Shown one piece after another: positions 1 through 19,800 of a stretch of 64,000 bases of DNA. Each line of letters begins with the position of its first letter. Position 1 is the stretch's first letter. The notes beneath the pieces were generated by a model, which did no database searches, was not told where the DNA came from, and was given only the letters and a program-made list of their open reading frames with translations. This DNA is from Eopsaltria australis (lineage: Eukaryota > Chordata > Aves > Passeriformes > Petroicidae). The stretch spans positions 62,001 to 126,000 of the forward strand of contig JAVTVJ010000994.1 in NCBI GenBank assembly GCA_034509425.1. The letters are read 5' to 3'. The position numbers and the translations under genes were made by a program.

Positions 1-242
1 CTGGATGAAATGAGTTGTCAAACGAGATTTTAAAACTCTCTCTCTTGGAATATTGTGGGCATGAAGATGTCTGGTGGAATAAGATTAAATTACCAAGGTT
101 ATGGCTGATTTAAAATCAGAGTTTTGTTAGGAACACTTTCTGAACTCCCAGGGTAATGTGGTGATGAAGTGGGAACTCAGAGGAGTGGGGGACCCCACAT
201 GTGAGAGCAGCTTTGGGGCCACTCTTGCTCCCACACAGAGGA

Positions 243-280
243 GCTAAGGATTTGAGCTTTGTGCTAAGGATTTGAGCTTT
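243..280 (+). repeat. Short tandem duplication
   Basis: The 18-base block gctaaggatttgagcttt occurs twice, about 20 bp apart. It sits in intronic sequence with no visible role. Confidence 0.8.
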
Positions 281-412
281 GCATGGAACCCAGGCCTGGC
301 TCACTCAGAGGCATTAGAGCAGCTTTGCTGCTCAGCACGGGCTTAACTTGAGTCCCTGCAAAGCTCCACTCGTCCAAAGTCAGAGCAGGGTGAAGAGTTT
401 GGGGGAATAAAG

Positions 413-530
413 AGCTCAGGGCACTGGATTCCAGCATGGGATTCCACACTGGATGTGGGGCACTAGGCAGGAGCTCAGGGCAGGGGATTCCTGCATGGGA
501 TTCCACACTGGATGTGGGGCACCAGGCACA
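413..530 (+). repeat. 59-bp tandem duplication
   Basis: Two copies, starting at 413 and 472, share agctcagggca and the block ggattccacactggatgtgg with few mismatches. Confidence 0.85.
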
Positions 531-1317
531 CAGAGCCTGCAGACACCCAGCAGCTGTGAATGGGATCAGTGTGCAGGGGCTGCCCAGGCCTGGCAGTGCT
601 CAGATACAGAGTCTGGCCTATTTTGGGAACTTTCCTGACAGTATCTGGGAGTTCCCAAAATAGCAGAGCTGGGAAGGGAGATGCTGATCTCTGCTGGGTC
701 AGGGAATGCAGCTGGGGTTGGAGTGAGGAGCTGTGATTGCCCAAAGCCCTGGGAGCACAGAGGGACAGCTGGAACCCATCTGAGCTGCCCTGAGACTGCA
801 GGGGCTGCTCCTGGATGCTGCCCTTTGCTGCTGGATTTACTTCGTGTTTTGGTTTTGTTCATTAATACAGAACCAGAGTTCGTTCTGGTTTTGTTTACTA
901 CTAAGAACCTGAGCTTGTTTCTAGTGCAATTTCCATTCAGTTTCCTGGGAATGAGGTCTAGGACTGCCATAAAGAAGGTTTTCATTTGCTTTTGCATTTC
1001 CAGAAAATGTGCCTGGAACATTCCCTGCATGACTTAGTCCTTACTTTCCTCAGCTTCTGTCATAATGGGGATTTGTCATCTCAGTTCTTCCCATTGCTAA
1101 CAGGACTTCAAAGATTGTGAATTATTAGACAAAAGTATTGCATTTGTTAATGTTATTCCTCTGCCAGTAGTCCAGAAAGCAAAATTCTGAGGGTGAGGGT
1201 GTTTCATTAAGGACAATACTTCTAATTTTAAATGGTGCTGCAAGTGCAGCATCAACACAGTCTGCTGTATTTGAGACTAAGTTTTATGCATTGTGTTCCA
1301 GCAGAGTCTGAAATGCT

Positions 1318-1500
1318 TTATCAGGGTTGGATGGGATATGGGGAAGGAATTCCTGGCTGTGAGGATGGGGAGGCCCTGGCACAGGGTGCCCAGAGAAGCT
1401 GTGGCTGCCCCTGGATCCCAGGCAGTGTCCAAGGCCAGGCTGGACAGGGATTGGAGCAGCCTGGGACAGTGGGAGGTGATAAATTTTTCCCAGTATGATT
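1318..1500 (+). mobile_element. CR1 LINE 3' fragment (+)
   Basis: It carries the avian CR1 tail pattern: gggttggatgggatatgggg, then gcccagagaagctgtggctg, then the ggccaggctggacagggatt block. It is 5'-truncated and lacks the extreme 3' octamer repeats. Confidence 0.85.
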
Positions 1501-2250
1501 CTAAAGCATTTTTCAAACCTGGACAATCATGTGTGACATCAGTGCTTCACTCCAGACTGAATTCTGAGCAATGCCCTCAGATGTGCAGCCCTGTGGTTGG
1601 TGATCCCTGGAGCTGCAGTGAGTGCCTGGCTCACACAGAGCACGCTGTGTTTCACTGGGCAGCCTCTTCAGGCCACACAAAACATTGATTCAGCATGGCT
1701 CGAGGTGTGCCAGCAGCAAAGCACTTCCAGATGTGCATCCTCCCAGCTCTCCTGGGCTTCTCCATGGCTCCTTATCAAAGTCCTGTTTGTGCCCAGCACT
1801 GGAGGAGCTGGGCTGGGCTGTGCTGGCTCCTCTTGGCACAGCACTGAGATGGTGACTACTGTACGAGCGCCGTGTGATGCCCTCAGAGGTTGCTTTGTTG
1901 CTCAGCCTTGCAAGAGCAGAATTAACATTTTTAAGCTGTGGGTTGCTCTGTTCTCCCCTTTCCTTTTGGTTCTTGGGGCAGAAGGAAGGGCCACGTCGGC
2001 ACAATGGACTCACTGAGGTCTGCAAGGTGATGAATCTCTCCTCCCCAGTTATGCTTTTCCCTCCTGAAATAAGTGCCTCCTCACAGATTTCAGGTGTGCT
2101 GGAGTGCAGGGTGGAGCAGGCAAATTTCTGCACTGATATTTCAGTGGGATTTGCTCTCTTTCAGGCCGGATTTGCCTTGTGGAAACCACCACCAGATTTT
2201 TTCACGGGATGGGGAAGCTCCCAGGCTTTGTGTGCAGCCTCATCCCTGTG

Positions 2251-2310
2251 TCCTGCAATGTCCTGCAATGTCCTGTAATGTCCTACAATTTCCTGCAATG
2301 TCCTGGAATG
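2251..2310 (+). repeat. 10-bp tandem repeat (tcctgcaatg)n
   Basis: Six consecutive 10-base units with one or two substitutions each, in intronic DNA. Confidence 0.9.
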
Positions 2311-2809
2311 TCCTGCCCAGGCCATGGGCAGCAGTGCCAGTGTTTTGCCCATCTTGTGTCCCCCAGTGTGCCACAGCAGGAGCTGGGGGCAGGACAAGGC
2401 ACTGCCCGGGCTCTGCTCCCTGTCCTTCACTGCAGCTCTGGAAAGGCTGGAATCCTCATCCCCTCACAGCCTGTGCAGTGTTCTGGGCTCAGAGCCCTGG
2501 CAGGGCGCGGTGTTTTCCCCTGGCTGGGTAATCCATGTTTTTCTTGGGCTGCAGGGGGCTGCTCAGCTCTGTGAGACCCCACACCAACACATGGGGGCGT
2601 TTCTGAGGGGCTGGCAGTGCCCTCAGTGTCTGCAGTGGCTGCTGTTACTCAGCCCCAGCGTTTGTCCAGATCACAGTCTGGTTTGAAGTGAAACCACAGG
2701 GTTTAAAGCACTGGATGGTGCAGTGGTGTGTTACCTCAGTGAGTGCCCTCTGCCTTTGCCCGTGCTCAGGGTGTTCCTCTGAGCAGAGGTGTTCATTTCT
2801 GGGGCACTG

Positions 2810-3240
2810 AAACATCCCTGAGAGAGGCCTGGGGTAGTAAAATCATTGCATTATTTAAGGTTGGAAAAGCCCCATCGAGTCCAACCTTTCCCCAGCACTG
2901 CCAAGGCCACCGCTGACCCAGATCCCCAAGTGCCACATCCACACAGCTTTTAAATCCCCCCCTGTGACTCCACCACTGCCCTGGATAGGCCTTTCCATGA
3001 AGGAATTTTTCCAATATCCAGTCTGAACCTCCCCTGGCAGAACTTGGAGCCATTTTCCCTTATCCTATAGTTTATTACTTGAAAGAAGAGCCCAAGCCCC
3101 CCTGAGCCCCCTCCTGTCAGGGAGTTGTGCAGAGCCACAAGGTCCCCGCTGAGCCTCCTTTGCTCCAGGCTGAGCCCCTTCCCCAGCTCCCTCAGCTGCT
3201 CCTGGGGCTCCAAGGTGGTGTTGGGAAAAGTGCTGGGCCA
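2810..3240 (-). mobile_element. CR1 LINE 3' fragment (-)
   Basis: The plus strand reads the reverse complement of an older CR1 3' UTR: an aaggttggaaaagcccc start, the gcactgccaaggccaccgct block, and the agcctcctttgctccaggct block near the far end. Divergence is higher than in the younger CR1 ends nearby. Confidence 0.85.
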
Positions 3241-3496
3241 GGCTGCTGACAGTGGTGGGGAAGAGGAAAAACAAATCCCAGACCATCCCCTGCCTCCCAC
3301 AGCCTAATCCATCATTTCTGGAGCAGCTGCTGCTGCAGAGACAGAGCCATCCTGCTCAGCACATCACCCTGGCTGTTGTCCCTCTGCAGAACACGTGGGA
3401 AGGACCCCCTGTGTCCCTCTGGATGTGGGGTTCCCAGCAGGTGGCTGAGCAGGGCTTTTTCACCTCATGGGTTTGTTTTCTCTCCTCCCATCCCAG

Positions 3497-9800
<6,304 letters not shown>

Positions 9801-10630
9801 CCCTGGGGCCACCAAACCCCACCCATGTGGCACCGAGGGACGGCCACGAGGCCACCCCGGGAGCTGTGGGGCAGCCCCAGGGAGCAGGGACAGCCACAGA
9901 GAGCAGGGACAGCTGCCTGCAGAGCCAGAGGGCCTGCAGGACAATGACACCTCCAGTGCCACCGTGGGAACGCGCCCTGGCACGGGGACACTGCCTGCTG
10001 CAGAAGCAGCTGCCTCATTCCCCAGGGGAAATCCAGGGGGTTTTTTTCTTCAGCCTGGTGTCCTGAAAGTCAGGGAGTGTGGTTAGAAACCCAACCCTGA
10101 GGTGCACCAGGTCTGTGACACTGCCAAGAGAACTCCCGGAGCAAGGACTTCCTGCTTTCCTCGATCACTTTGATGTAAAAAGTTAATTTTCCTTATTTAA
10201 TCCCAGTGGATTTTATCCTTTTGTTGTTTATATGTGTCCGTGCTGCTGCTTTCAGGTTTAAATTGGGAAATTTGAAAGATTTTGTACAGCTGGAAAATAA
10301 TTTTAAATATTTAACTGGTTTGATTTTACCTCTTCTTCCTGCTTTTGCTCTATTTTGTAACTGAATGTAATTTTTAAATTTTCCTTTTATTCTTTTTTTT
10401 TAATTCTTATCTCCATTCTGAAACTTTTCAAAATTTCTGCAAATCCGGAAAATTCCCAGTTTGTTTGATTTTCTTTGTTGCTTCCAAATGATTCCAAAGG
10501 GGAGGAAGTGCTGTAGAAGAGGCTGAAAGGAAAAGAAGGGGGGAAGAAAAGAATGGGAATTCTGCAAGGAAGAAATTACCTCAGAGATCACTCAAGGCTG
10601 AGTGGAAATAAAATCTGAAATTTTCCAACC
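9801..10630 (+). other. VEPH1: VEPH1 3' UTR (end inferred)
   Basis: A GC-rich first 300 bases gives way to a T/A-rich stretch typical of a 3' UTR. The first canonical AATAAA downstream of the stop is at 10607-10612, so cleavage near 10630 is likely. The true end is inferred; no transcript was available. Confidence 0.5.
10607..10612 (+). terminator. VEPH1: Candidate VEPH1 polyadenylation signal AATAAA
   Basis: This is the first canonical hexamer after the VEPH1 stop codon, about 800 bases downstream. Confidence 0.45.
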
Positions 10631-12325
10631 TAGCAAAATGGATCTTTGGCAAAAAATTGTTGCCGGAAATGTGGGAAAATGAGGAAAAAATGCTTTTTCC
10701 TGTACCTTCCACTCAGTGGATGCAGGACTGGAGCAGGGATCTACCAGGGTGGTTTGGCTCCTGCTCCCTTGGTGAGGTTGCTCCGCAGGTTTATGGCTCA
10801 GAGCTGGCAATTTTGTCCCATGAAATGCAAATATTTGTCCTTGGAGTCTGATCCTTCACAAGCACTGAGTATTCCTGGCGTTTGTCTCCCCGGCTGCCAG
10901 AGCTCTGTAATTTGTTATCCTGACAGGTGAGATGCCAATGTTTGGGAATGAGCATTTACCCAAGTTAGAATGAGGAAAATTGAGTTTCTGGCAGCACGGG
11001 AGTGTCTGAGCTCTGCTGCCAGGTCAGAGCCCAGGGCTGCCCAGGCCCTCCCAGGAGCTGGCAGCTCCACAGGGGGATTCTCACCCTGATCCATCCAAAC
11101 ACCCTCAAACCTTCTGGGGAGAAACACCCTGGCCCTTGGAGCTGTGCCAGCACAAGGAATTGCCATGGACAGGGAAAGGGAAGCCAGGCTGGACTCTAAA
11201 GGCTGTTTGCTTTCTCTGTGTCCCCTGTTCCTGCACTCCTGGGGGTCTCTGCATTCCCCTGCTTAGCTTTTTTCCCATGATTTTTAATCATTTCCCATTG
11301 TGGTGGCCCCAGGGGCCAGTGGTGCTCCAGGGGACTTGCAGGAAGATGCTGAGGCCACACGTAGGCTCAGCACAGGGAGTGCAGGGCAGGGAGTAAAACC
11401 AAAAAACTCAAAACTGGCTCCAGACTTCCCAATGCTCATGGGAAAGATGTGAAATGTTCAAATTCCTGAAAATCCTTGTATCAACTAAAACGTGGAGACA
11501 AATGTCAAATCCTGGAATGTGGCAAAGTGATGAGAAGCACCTTGTTAAAGCTAAATTTAGTCACAGGAGATACAGGAGCCCACCATGGAACAGCAGCAGG
11601 GCAAGGGTGAGGACAGACACACCAGGGAAGATTTTCACAGGGGGTCTGGGAGGTGAGGAAAGGAGATTTCAGCCATTTAATTTTCAGTACCTGGACCAAC
11701 AAATCCTGACCTTGCCCTCAGGACAGACCACTGAGTCTGTGGGGAATGAAGTCAATTTATAGGTGAGAACTTGTGGATTCATGGCCTTGAGTTCCAGAAT
11801 TCCATCCTGCAATTCACCCCGGGATGAGTTCAGTGATAATGGTGAGTTGATCACCAAAAACAGCTCTTACAGACCAAATATTCTGTGTTTCCTACCCAGT
11901 CTGCCACCTCTGAATGATGTCATCAATGTCACGATGTCACCAATGTGCTGCACCTCATGTGTGGGACAAACACAGTTCTGTGTCACCTGTGTCCCCAGGT
12001 TTGTCACCAGCCTTGGCTGTCACCGTCGCTCACACCCTTCCTTTCAACCTCAGCTTGATGGGAGCAATATGGGATAGATTTCTCTGGAGTCAGAGACACC
12101 CCGGGTGCTGTGCCAGAAATAATTCCCTAAAATAGGGAGCCCAGCCACATTTCCCCTGACTTCAATTAAAACTTGGAGGAAAATAAAAGAGAAATTCAGC
12201 TGGCAACTTCTTCCAGTCACCCTCCTAAAAGGAGAAACACAGAGATCATCAATCCAGAGTAGGATGAGAGCAGGGAACTTCTCAAGCAAATGTATAAATA
12301 GCTTTTATTGGTTCTTTTTCAAACA

Positions 12326-12467
12326 ACACATTTTGGACTTAAATATCCAAAACATTTTGGACTTAAATATCTGAACCACTTCGAGTTAAATATCCAAAAC
12401 ATTTTTTATTTAAGTATCTGAACCACTTTGGAGTTAAATACCCAAACCGTTTTGGATTTAAATATCC
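12326..12467 (+). repeat. AT-rich minisatellite, unit about 28-29 bp
   Basis: About five degenerate copies of a unit like aacattttggacttaaatat followed by ccaa or ctga. Confidence 0.85.
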
Positions 12468-13123
12468 ACCAGGAGCATGTTGGTAGCTCTGGCTGTGCAG
12501 TATTTTCTCTGTTGGTTTGCTCATCCTTGCAGGAACCATCCTGGTCCTTTGCAGTGACAGCACTGAGAGCTCATTGAGGGTCCTTGGGCTCATCCTGGAG
12601 AAAGGGCTGGATGCAAACAACCCCCTCAGCCCCAGGACTCTGCCATGGAGGAGAGCTCCCAGTCCAAACCAGCACCCCCAGTCCCTTCCTCATACTGGGG
12701 GCACAGACCCAGCTTTAGGGTTTAACCTGAGCCCAACACTGGTAAACCAAACCAAAATCCAGCCCTGACCATTCTGAAATGTGAGCAATTTTCAAACCCT
12801 CCAAGTTTCACAGATCAGCATCACTTCTCTAGGAAACAAATCCTCCAAAATACTGGCTCCCACTGCCATGAATGTGTTTCTGCAAGGACAACAATCTGGA
12901 TTACATTTTCCTGAAGGAGCTGATGTCCCCCCTGACTCCAGTGCCACAACCTGTGCATCCTTCAGGGAGCCAAGTCTGGGTGAGTGTGTGGCCTCAGGGA
13001 CACCCCAGAACAACTGGGCTGAAATGGGAACAGTCCCAGGGCTCTGGCAGGGAAGGGCTGGCTCACACCTCAGGGCTTGTCACCTCCTGCAGGGTGGGAG
13101 CAGTGCTGGGACGAGCTGAGCTG

Positions 13124-13418
13124 TGTGCAATCCCTGCAATCCACAGGGATCTCTGGGCTGGATCCCTGCTGCCAGCTGTGTGCAATCCACAGGGATCTCG
13201 GGCTGGATCCCTGCTGCCAGCTGTGTGCAATCCACAGGGATCTCAGGGCTGGATCCCTGCTGCCAGCTGTGTGCAATCCCTAAGGGATCTCGGGGCTGGA
13301 TCCTTGCTGCCAGCTGTGTGCAATCCCCAAGGGATCTCTGGGCTGGATCCCTGCTGCCAGCTGTGTGCAATCCCCAAGGGATCTCTGGGCTGGATCCCTG
13401 CTGCCAGCTGTGTGCTGG
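13124..13418 (+). repeat. GC-rich minisatellite, unit about 48-52 bp
   Basis: Six copies contain ggctggatccctgctgccag then ctgtgtgcaatcc. Small unit-length changes keep several frames open, which creates spurious long translations on both strands. Confidence 0.93.
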
Positions 13419-13714
13419 GATGTTCAGTGGAGTCGAGCCCGAGGTCCCTGCCAGAGGAATCGTTCTGGGATGTTCAGCAGGGACAGCATTGCCAGGAATG
13501 TCTCAGCAGCTGCCATCACCACTCCAAGCTGCCAAGCACAGCCCCAGAGCCTCCCTGTGCTCTCCAGGGGTGGCTGTGGTGGTTTCCCTCTGGGAGGGCT
13601 GCTGGGAGAAGGGAAATGAGGAATAGATTGTCTGGCCATGAGCTGCTGGGGGAAAATGGGGAAAATCTGATTTCCTTCCTTCCTTCAGAACTCTGCATGT
13701 CATTGATGCCCAGA

Positions 13715-13860
13715 GCAGCTGTGGCTGCCCCTGGATCCCTGGCAGGCTGGACACTGGGGCTTGGAGCAGCCTGGGACATTCCCACCCATGGCAGGGGTGG
13801 GATGGATGGGCTTTGAGGTCCTTCCAACCCAAACCAGTCTAAGATTGCTGAAGGGAGAGC
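13715..13860 (+). mobile_element. CR1 LINE 3' end (+)
   Basis: It has the agctgtggctgcccctggat block, cttggagcagcctgggacat and the terminal ccttccaacccaaaccagtc. Confidence 0.85.
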
Positions 13861-15724
13861 GGTGCCTGTGGCTGCTCCCAGGCCCAGTTACACCACGAGG
13901 AACACCGGGTCCTGCAGCTCAGAGGAACGTGGAGAATGAGGCAGTTCCATGGTAAATGTTTGTGAGATACATGAGAAATTTAGTGATATTTAGCCAGGCA
14001 AACAATAGATAATCATTGATTGCTGTAACAAATTTAGCGACTTCAGCTAATTCTTTGTTGCTCGCAAGCAAACAATTTGTGTTCCAAATATTCTATTTTG
14101 TCCAGTTATTCCCTGAAAAATCCCTGTGTTCCTTCTTGTGAAGTGTTTGCAAACAGCTCCTTCTGATCACACCTAGGCTGTGCTGGTCAGGTTTTCTCAC
14201 ATCCCTGCCTGGGTGGGATGGTGGGATCTCACCTTCCACAGTCAGGGACAAACAGGAGCCTTCACCCACAATCCTCCCACTGAAATTGTTGTTCCCTCCT
14301 TGGTGCCAAACTGCATGCACTTAAAAATACAAATTAACATTTCTTTGCCATTTTTGCTGTGCTGACTGAGCTCCAATCCCAGCAGGAATTTCCAAGGCCA
14401 CACCGTGGTGCTGGCTGGGTGTGAGCTCCCCGAGCCCCCTGCCCTTCCATAGGATGGGATTTCCCAGAAACAGGAACCACAGGCTGCGCACCCACACTGC
14501 CTTCCCAGAGCTGTTTTGTGACAGCTCAGCCCAGCTCCAGAAAGCTTTCCAAGGAAATTTTACCCCACAATTCCTGCCCCCCCTCCCCAGCGTGTCTGAC
14601 AGGAGTGGAAGGAAGCAGAGGAGAAAGGCTGAGGAATTGCACCCAGGCCTCGCAGGCAGCACGGGGATAAATGAAATAAGCTGGACATTATTTTTCCAGC
14701 CATTCCAGTTCCAAACTCAGCCACCCATGGGATTAACCTTGCCTGATTCTTGTTGACAAGTCCTCTAATTCATCCCGATGCTGATGACTAATATTCCTTG
14801 GGTAAAATCCTTGACCTTGCTGAGGTCAGATGCAAAACTCCCATTAACTCTAATAGGGCCAGACTTTTCCTTGAATCCCTGCGTGTCCTGGTGGTACCTC
14901 CACAGCTTCCTGCAGTCCCCGGGCTCAGCCAGCTGCAGGAACACAATCCCTCCCCTCCCCACTGACAGACCCCCGGCACCTGCTTGGCAGCTAGGAGGAT
15001 TTTGGTGAGAAAAGCTGCTCCGCAAACTTTGGGCAGCATCAGGAATGAGCTGTGCCTCCAGCAGCCTGCACCGAGGCCATCCCGTGGGACCTGGGGGATG
15101 TGACCACGCAGCAATGTCACTTCTGCTGTCTGGGGACAATGACAGAATTCCTGCGGCTTTTCGTGCTATGGTGGCAGTAACAAGAAATGGGGTTTGATTG
15201 GGGTTTTTTGCACAGAAACAACAGAGCCATGCCTGCAGCAGTCAGGAAGGGTTTCCATTGCACCTGTGAAGGAGCGGGACATTGATTAATTAGATGTCAA
15301 ATTACAGCTCCATTGAGTTGGCTCAATTATTCCATAAATCTCCCTGTTGTCTAATTAGGCGAGGAAAGGAGCAAAATCAGACTTGATTCGTTTGGCTGCT
15401 TCACTGAAATGACGTGGAGCTCTCACAACAGTTTGTGCTGGGCTTGGTTTTGCCAGGACGTGGATGGCCCTGGCTGGCTCCACCTGGGATCCCCCCCTGG
15501 AATCCCAGTGATCCCAGTCCCAGGGTCTCCGTCCCACTCCAGTGATCCCAGTCCCAGCCGCTCCAGGGAATGTCCCCAGCCCCTCCAGGGAATGTCCCCA
15601 GCCCCAGGCAGACCTGGGGCCCTCACAGAGTCTCAGGACATCACAAGATTTAGATTTATTTGCTTCTACAGATGTGGACATTGTAATATAAATGTTGTGT
15701 CCATCTTCTGTGAATCTCAACTCC

Positions 15725-15862
15725 CCAGCCCTGGAAGTGGTCGAGGCCAGCCTGGATGGGGCTTGCACAAACCTGGTGCAGGGGAAGGTGCCCTGCCCAT
15801 GGAACAAGAAGGTCTTTGGGTCCCTTCCAATCCAAACCCTTTTATGATTCTATGATAATCCT
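15725..15862 (+). mobile_element. CR1 LINE 3' end (+)
   Basis: It ends with cccttccaatccaaaccctt and ttatgattctatgat, including two terminal octamer units. Confidence 0.75.
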
Positions 15863-16639
15863 GGCATTTAAGTTACTGCAACTTTTAGGACACACTGTAA
15901 TCACTTGGGTTTTTTAGGACAGGAGCAAAAATACGTTTACACAATAGCTATTGTTAGAGAGCCAAGCTTTGCCTCCTGACCTCTGCCCTGCCCTTCCCTT
16001 CTGGCTCCTCCTCAGCAGGAAAATCAACGAGGACATGTAGTGGCTGTCAGTCTGTCCTGGAGGGGATGGATGGGGACACTGGGATCCGAGGGGTCCTTCC
16101 CAACCAGGCCATGCCCTTGCTGGCAGTGCCACAGCAGGTGGCTCGTTGGGGTCAGTGGCCACCCCCGGGCACTGCCCAGCCACTGCCTTGGATGTGGTTT
16201 CACCACCCAGAGCGTGGGTGAAGGTCACTGAAAACCCAGGATCACAGAAGGAACGCCAATGCCTCCAGGTTAGGAGCGAAAACCCCTGGTTTTCACTGGC
16301 AGCTGTGCATGGAAAAGATGTGTCTGTGAGAGGGTGCTTTGTTTGTGGTGATTTCTGTAAAGGATAACTCTGCGTCACCACAAACGCTCCCATCAGAGGC
16401 TCCAGGGCTGCCCGAGGTGGAAGGAGGCTCTCCTGGAGGGTAAACAACAGCAGAAGGCCACAAGTCACAGAGCAGAGCCCGAGCCAGAGGGGCCTCCAGC
16501 CCAAGGGAAAACATTCATGGACAGGGGTGTTGTTTTTGCTTTGAAGGACAGAGTGTGAGGAGCCTTTGCTCCAGTGCAGGTGGTGTTTAGGCAACAGCAG
16601 AGTCTGTTTTTCCAGCTGTCCATGACTCTGCCTCAGCTC

Positions 16640-16790
16640 AGAAAATCACAGAATCCTGCAATGGTTTGGGTTGGAGGGGACCCTAAAGACCACCTCGTCT
16701 CACCCTGTCCCACACCTTCCACTGTCCCAGGGTGCTCCAAGCCCTGTGCAGCCTGGCCTTGGACACTGCCAGGGATGGCTGCTGGTTCCA
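16640..16790 (-). mobile_element. CR1 LINE 3' end (-)
   Basis: The plus strand starts atcacagaatcctgcaatgg, then tttgggttggaggggaccct, then ggccttggacactgccaggg, a reversed CR1 3' end. Confidence 0.87.
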
Positions 16791-19659
16791 TGCAGTCCCT
16801 CTGTGTCCCACTGCCCAGCCAGCAGGGAGCAGGACAAGGTCAGCACCAGGAAAATGATGGAAGCACAGTTATCCCCCAACACCTTTGGGCTATTGATGTT
16901 TTACAGCCACAGTTCCCACCGGGCCTGTTCATTGCAGGAGAAGTCCAGAGTGCATCTTGTTCTGATCATTCCATTTTGGGTTAGGGAACACAGCTTGACA
17001 TGAAATCCAAAAATGCCAGAAATGCCTTTTGTCCACCAGTGGTTTTCAGCAGCTTGTTAAACACTCACAGATTGTTTGGGCAGCCTGAACCCTGACAGGC
17101 CCGTGATGGAGACATCTTTCCTGTATTTGGGCTGATGTGTAAGGTCAGACAGTGCTCTGCTCTGCCCCTCAGCCATCGCTGCATCCCAAAATATGGCTCA
17201 GGAAAAGCAGAGTGCTCAGCTGGGCTTTGCCACGTCTGTCTGGAATATTCCCATTAATCACTGAGCAAACAAGGCTTCCTGAACTCGTGGAGAGGGGGGA
17301 ATAGAGAGGGGAGTGCCTGGCTCCCTGTGCTGACAGAGGTTCAGCTGCAGGGCTTTAGGCAGTAATGGGCAGCTGGCAGAGGGATAATGTGGGCATGGAG
17401 AGGATGAGCAGGATTTGCTGATGGAAGGGAGGGGATTGTGGCTCAGGACTGCTGGGTGGGATGATTTCTGGCTCACAGGCCAAAAATGTTTAGCAGGAAA
17501 AGTCCACCTTAAAGAAGGAGGTGCTTGGCTCTGCTCCAGGAAGCCCCTGGGCGTGCTGGAAGCTGGTGGTGACCTGGACAAAGCCATGGTGTGGCTGCCT
17601 GGTCTTGGACTCCTCGAGAGGAACCACAGGAGCAGGATGTCTGCCCATCTCCAGATGTTTTGGGGTTCAGAAGGAGGTCCCAGTTGGTCCCACCCCACTG
17701 CAGGTGCTGCTCTGGCTGCTGAGGGAAGCAGGTGAGTGTCCAGCATCTGGGGTTTGGTGCTATCCCAAAAGAGCTTTAGGGACAGCCTTGCTCTGCTCCA
17801 GTCACAGAGGGAAGGGGGAATAATCTGGGTGAGCCCAGCCTGCAAAACCCATCAGCTTGAAATCCTAAATTGGTGATTTTAGTGTGGTGTGAGCACAGGA
17901 GAGCCAGAACTGCTCCATGCATGGCTGAGAGTCTGGTGCTTTCAGCTGCCTGAGGCATTGAGCTTTCCTATGAAGCTCCAGTGCAGTAAAAATGGGAATT
18001 ACAGTAAATTGTGACTTTTCTCTTGATAACAATGTTTGCAAATGGGCTTTAAGAGAACAATTGAATGATGCTGATCCCTCCTGGGGCTCCTCTGAGACAC
18101 CAGAGCAGGCGGCTGGCATGGTTTGAGTGTGGAATCACCACAAGTCCTGTTGTGCTCACAACAGGGTCAGCGGGTCTTTCTTCCAGCCCTCCTGGCAATC
18201 CCTGCAGGCACAAAAGGGCCACAAAATCAGAACTAACACCTTTGGAACTTGACATAATCCTGTGTTAGTACAGTCCTGTTTGCAACTAGCGCAGGAGAAA
18301 TGTGGAATTTCCCTTCTAAAGACCCCAGAGCTTCCCACCCTCCCCCTGGAGGGGCTGAGCCTCCCTTCCCTGCCTGGGGAGGATCAGAACTGCAGGATCC
18401 ACTCCCAACTCCTGCACAGCCTCTGTCAAAGGTGCTGGAGACAGGCACCAAACCGCCTGGGTGTTATTTTGAATTTTTTCCAGTTTAATTCACCTCAAAA
18501 ACTGAGTTTTACCTGAGGTCACACACAAACGTTGTGGAGTTTTGGGGTTGTTTTGCAGTAAAGTGCTGCCTCCTGCTGGGTGCAGGGCCCTGTAAAAGAG
18601 ACTGCTCAGTAATTTATTTCAGAGGATTTCTTTCACCTGAGCTTTGGGAGAGGCTTTGCAGAGGCTGCTGAGCATTGTTATTACAGATACTTGCCAAACC
18701 CCATTTTTTAAATAATATCGGGAAATACTAGAAAAATGTTCTTGTCAGTCTTTCCAGAAACTAGAGAAGGCTTAAAGCATCTTTAAGAATTTCCTAGTTC
18801 AGACTCTGATCTGTTCCCAAAATGAGTGGCAGGATCACTCAATAATGTTGACTAAAAGGAGATTTATATTAAAGAAAAGCCTTACTCTAATATATGATAC
18901 TGTACACTGAGGGGGAACTTTGCTCATAAAGGCAGAAATCCCTATTTCTGTCAATCCTTGAACAAAAAGTCTTCCCACATCCTCATAAATGACCTATGAA
19001 CATTTTTTTTAATTAATTTTATTCCCTTGTGTGATTCCCTTAACTAACAGGAACTGAAAATATTCTGAGATATGGATACCCCAAACTAAATTTAGACACC
19101 AGTACACCCTGGCAATGTGCACCTTGTAAATGTTGAAATGCCAATTTTCTCTTGGTGCTCTGGGGACAGAGAGCTTATTGATGATATCTATAACCAATTA
19201 ACTTCAAGTTAGCAGTTTCTTTTATTTACAAGTGGCTCATGGGCTGTCAGTGGTGATCTCTGGGTGTGTTCAATACTGCTGTTGTTTTACCACTAAGGAA
19301 AATCCTGCCCGTGTATTCTCCCTTTGATTTCCCCTCCCGTTGCTGGGGAGGCTCGTGTTGTCCGTGTCCCTTTCGCCCGTCCCGTGACTGAGAGGAGGGG
19401 GTGACACAAAAATAACCATCCTGAGGCTTTCCTGCAAAACCCCAACAACCCACTAGATGGCAAACAACCCCTTGAGAAAGCCCACAAATACAGCTGTCAC
19501 TTAAACAAAGCCAGTAAAATTCACCACTGGCAAATCGCCGATGGAATCACATTTTGGCTTTCAGTTAACCCCAGCCTACAGTGAAGTCTGTCAAAAAAAC
19601 ATTAGTGATATATAAAAGTGAAAGCTGTGTCACAGTCTTGAATGCTGAGGTACAATATA

Positions 19660-19800
19660 AGTTTTCCATGGGATGGTTTGGGTTGGAAGGGACCTTTAAA
19701 GGGACACTTCCCACTATCCCAGGGATCCAGGGGCAGCCACAGTTTCTCCGGGCACCCTGTGCCACCCCACCCTCCCAGGCAGGAATTCCTTCCCAATCTC
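19660..19800 (-). mobile_element. CR1 LINE 3' end (-), internally deleted
   Basis: The plus strand reads gatggtttgggttggaaggg, then jumps to cagggatccaggggcagcca and ggcaggaattccttcccaat. The middle of the usual tail is missing. Confidence 0.83.

Larger units (their letters stand above)
1..3496 (+). other. VEPH1: VEPH1 intron (left part cut by window edge)
   Basis: No exon for the preceding VEPH1 segment was recognised here, so this is taken as one intron. It contains a 59-bp duplication (413-530), a CR1 end (1318-1500), a run of 10-bp repeats (2251-2310) and a reverse CR1 fragment (2810-3240). Nothing else is recognisable; the open frames here look like chance or repeat translations. Confidence 0.6.

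Noticed and set aside
12872..13816. A 314-codon open frame on the plus strand
   Set aside because: Its middle third is translation of the 13124-13418 minisatellite and its end is a CR1 tail. There is no recognisable domain.
15914..16594. A 226-codon minus-strand frame
   Set aside because: No similarity to any family I know, no splice context and no codon signature.
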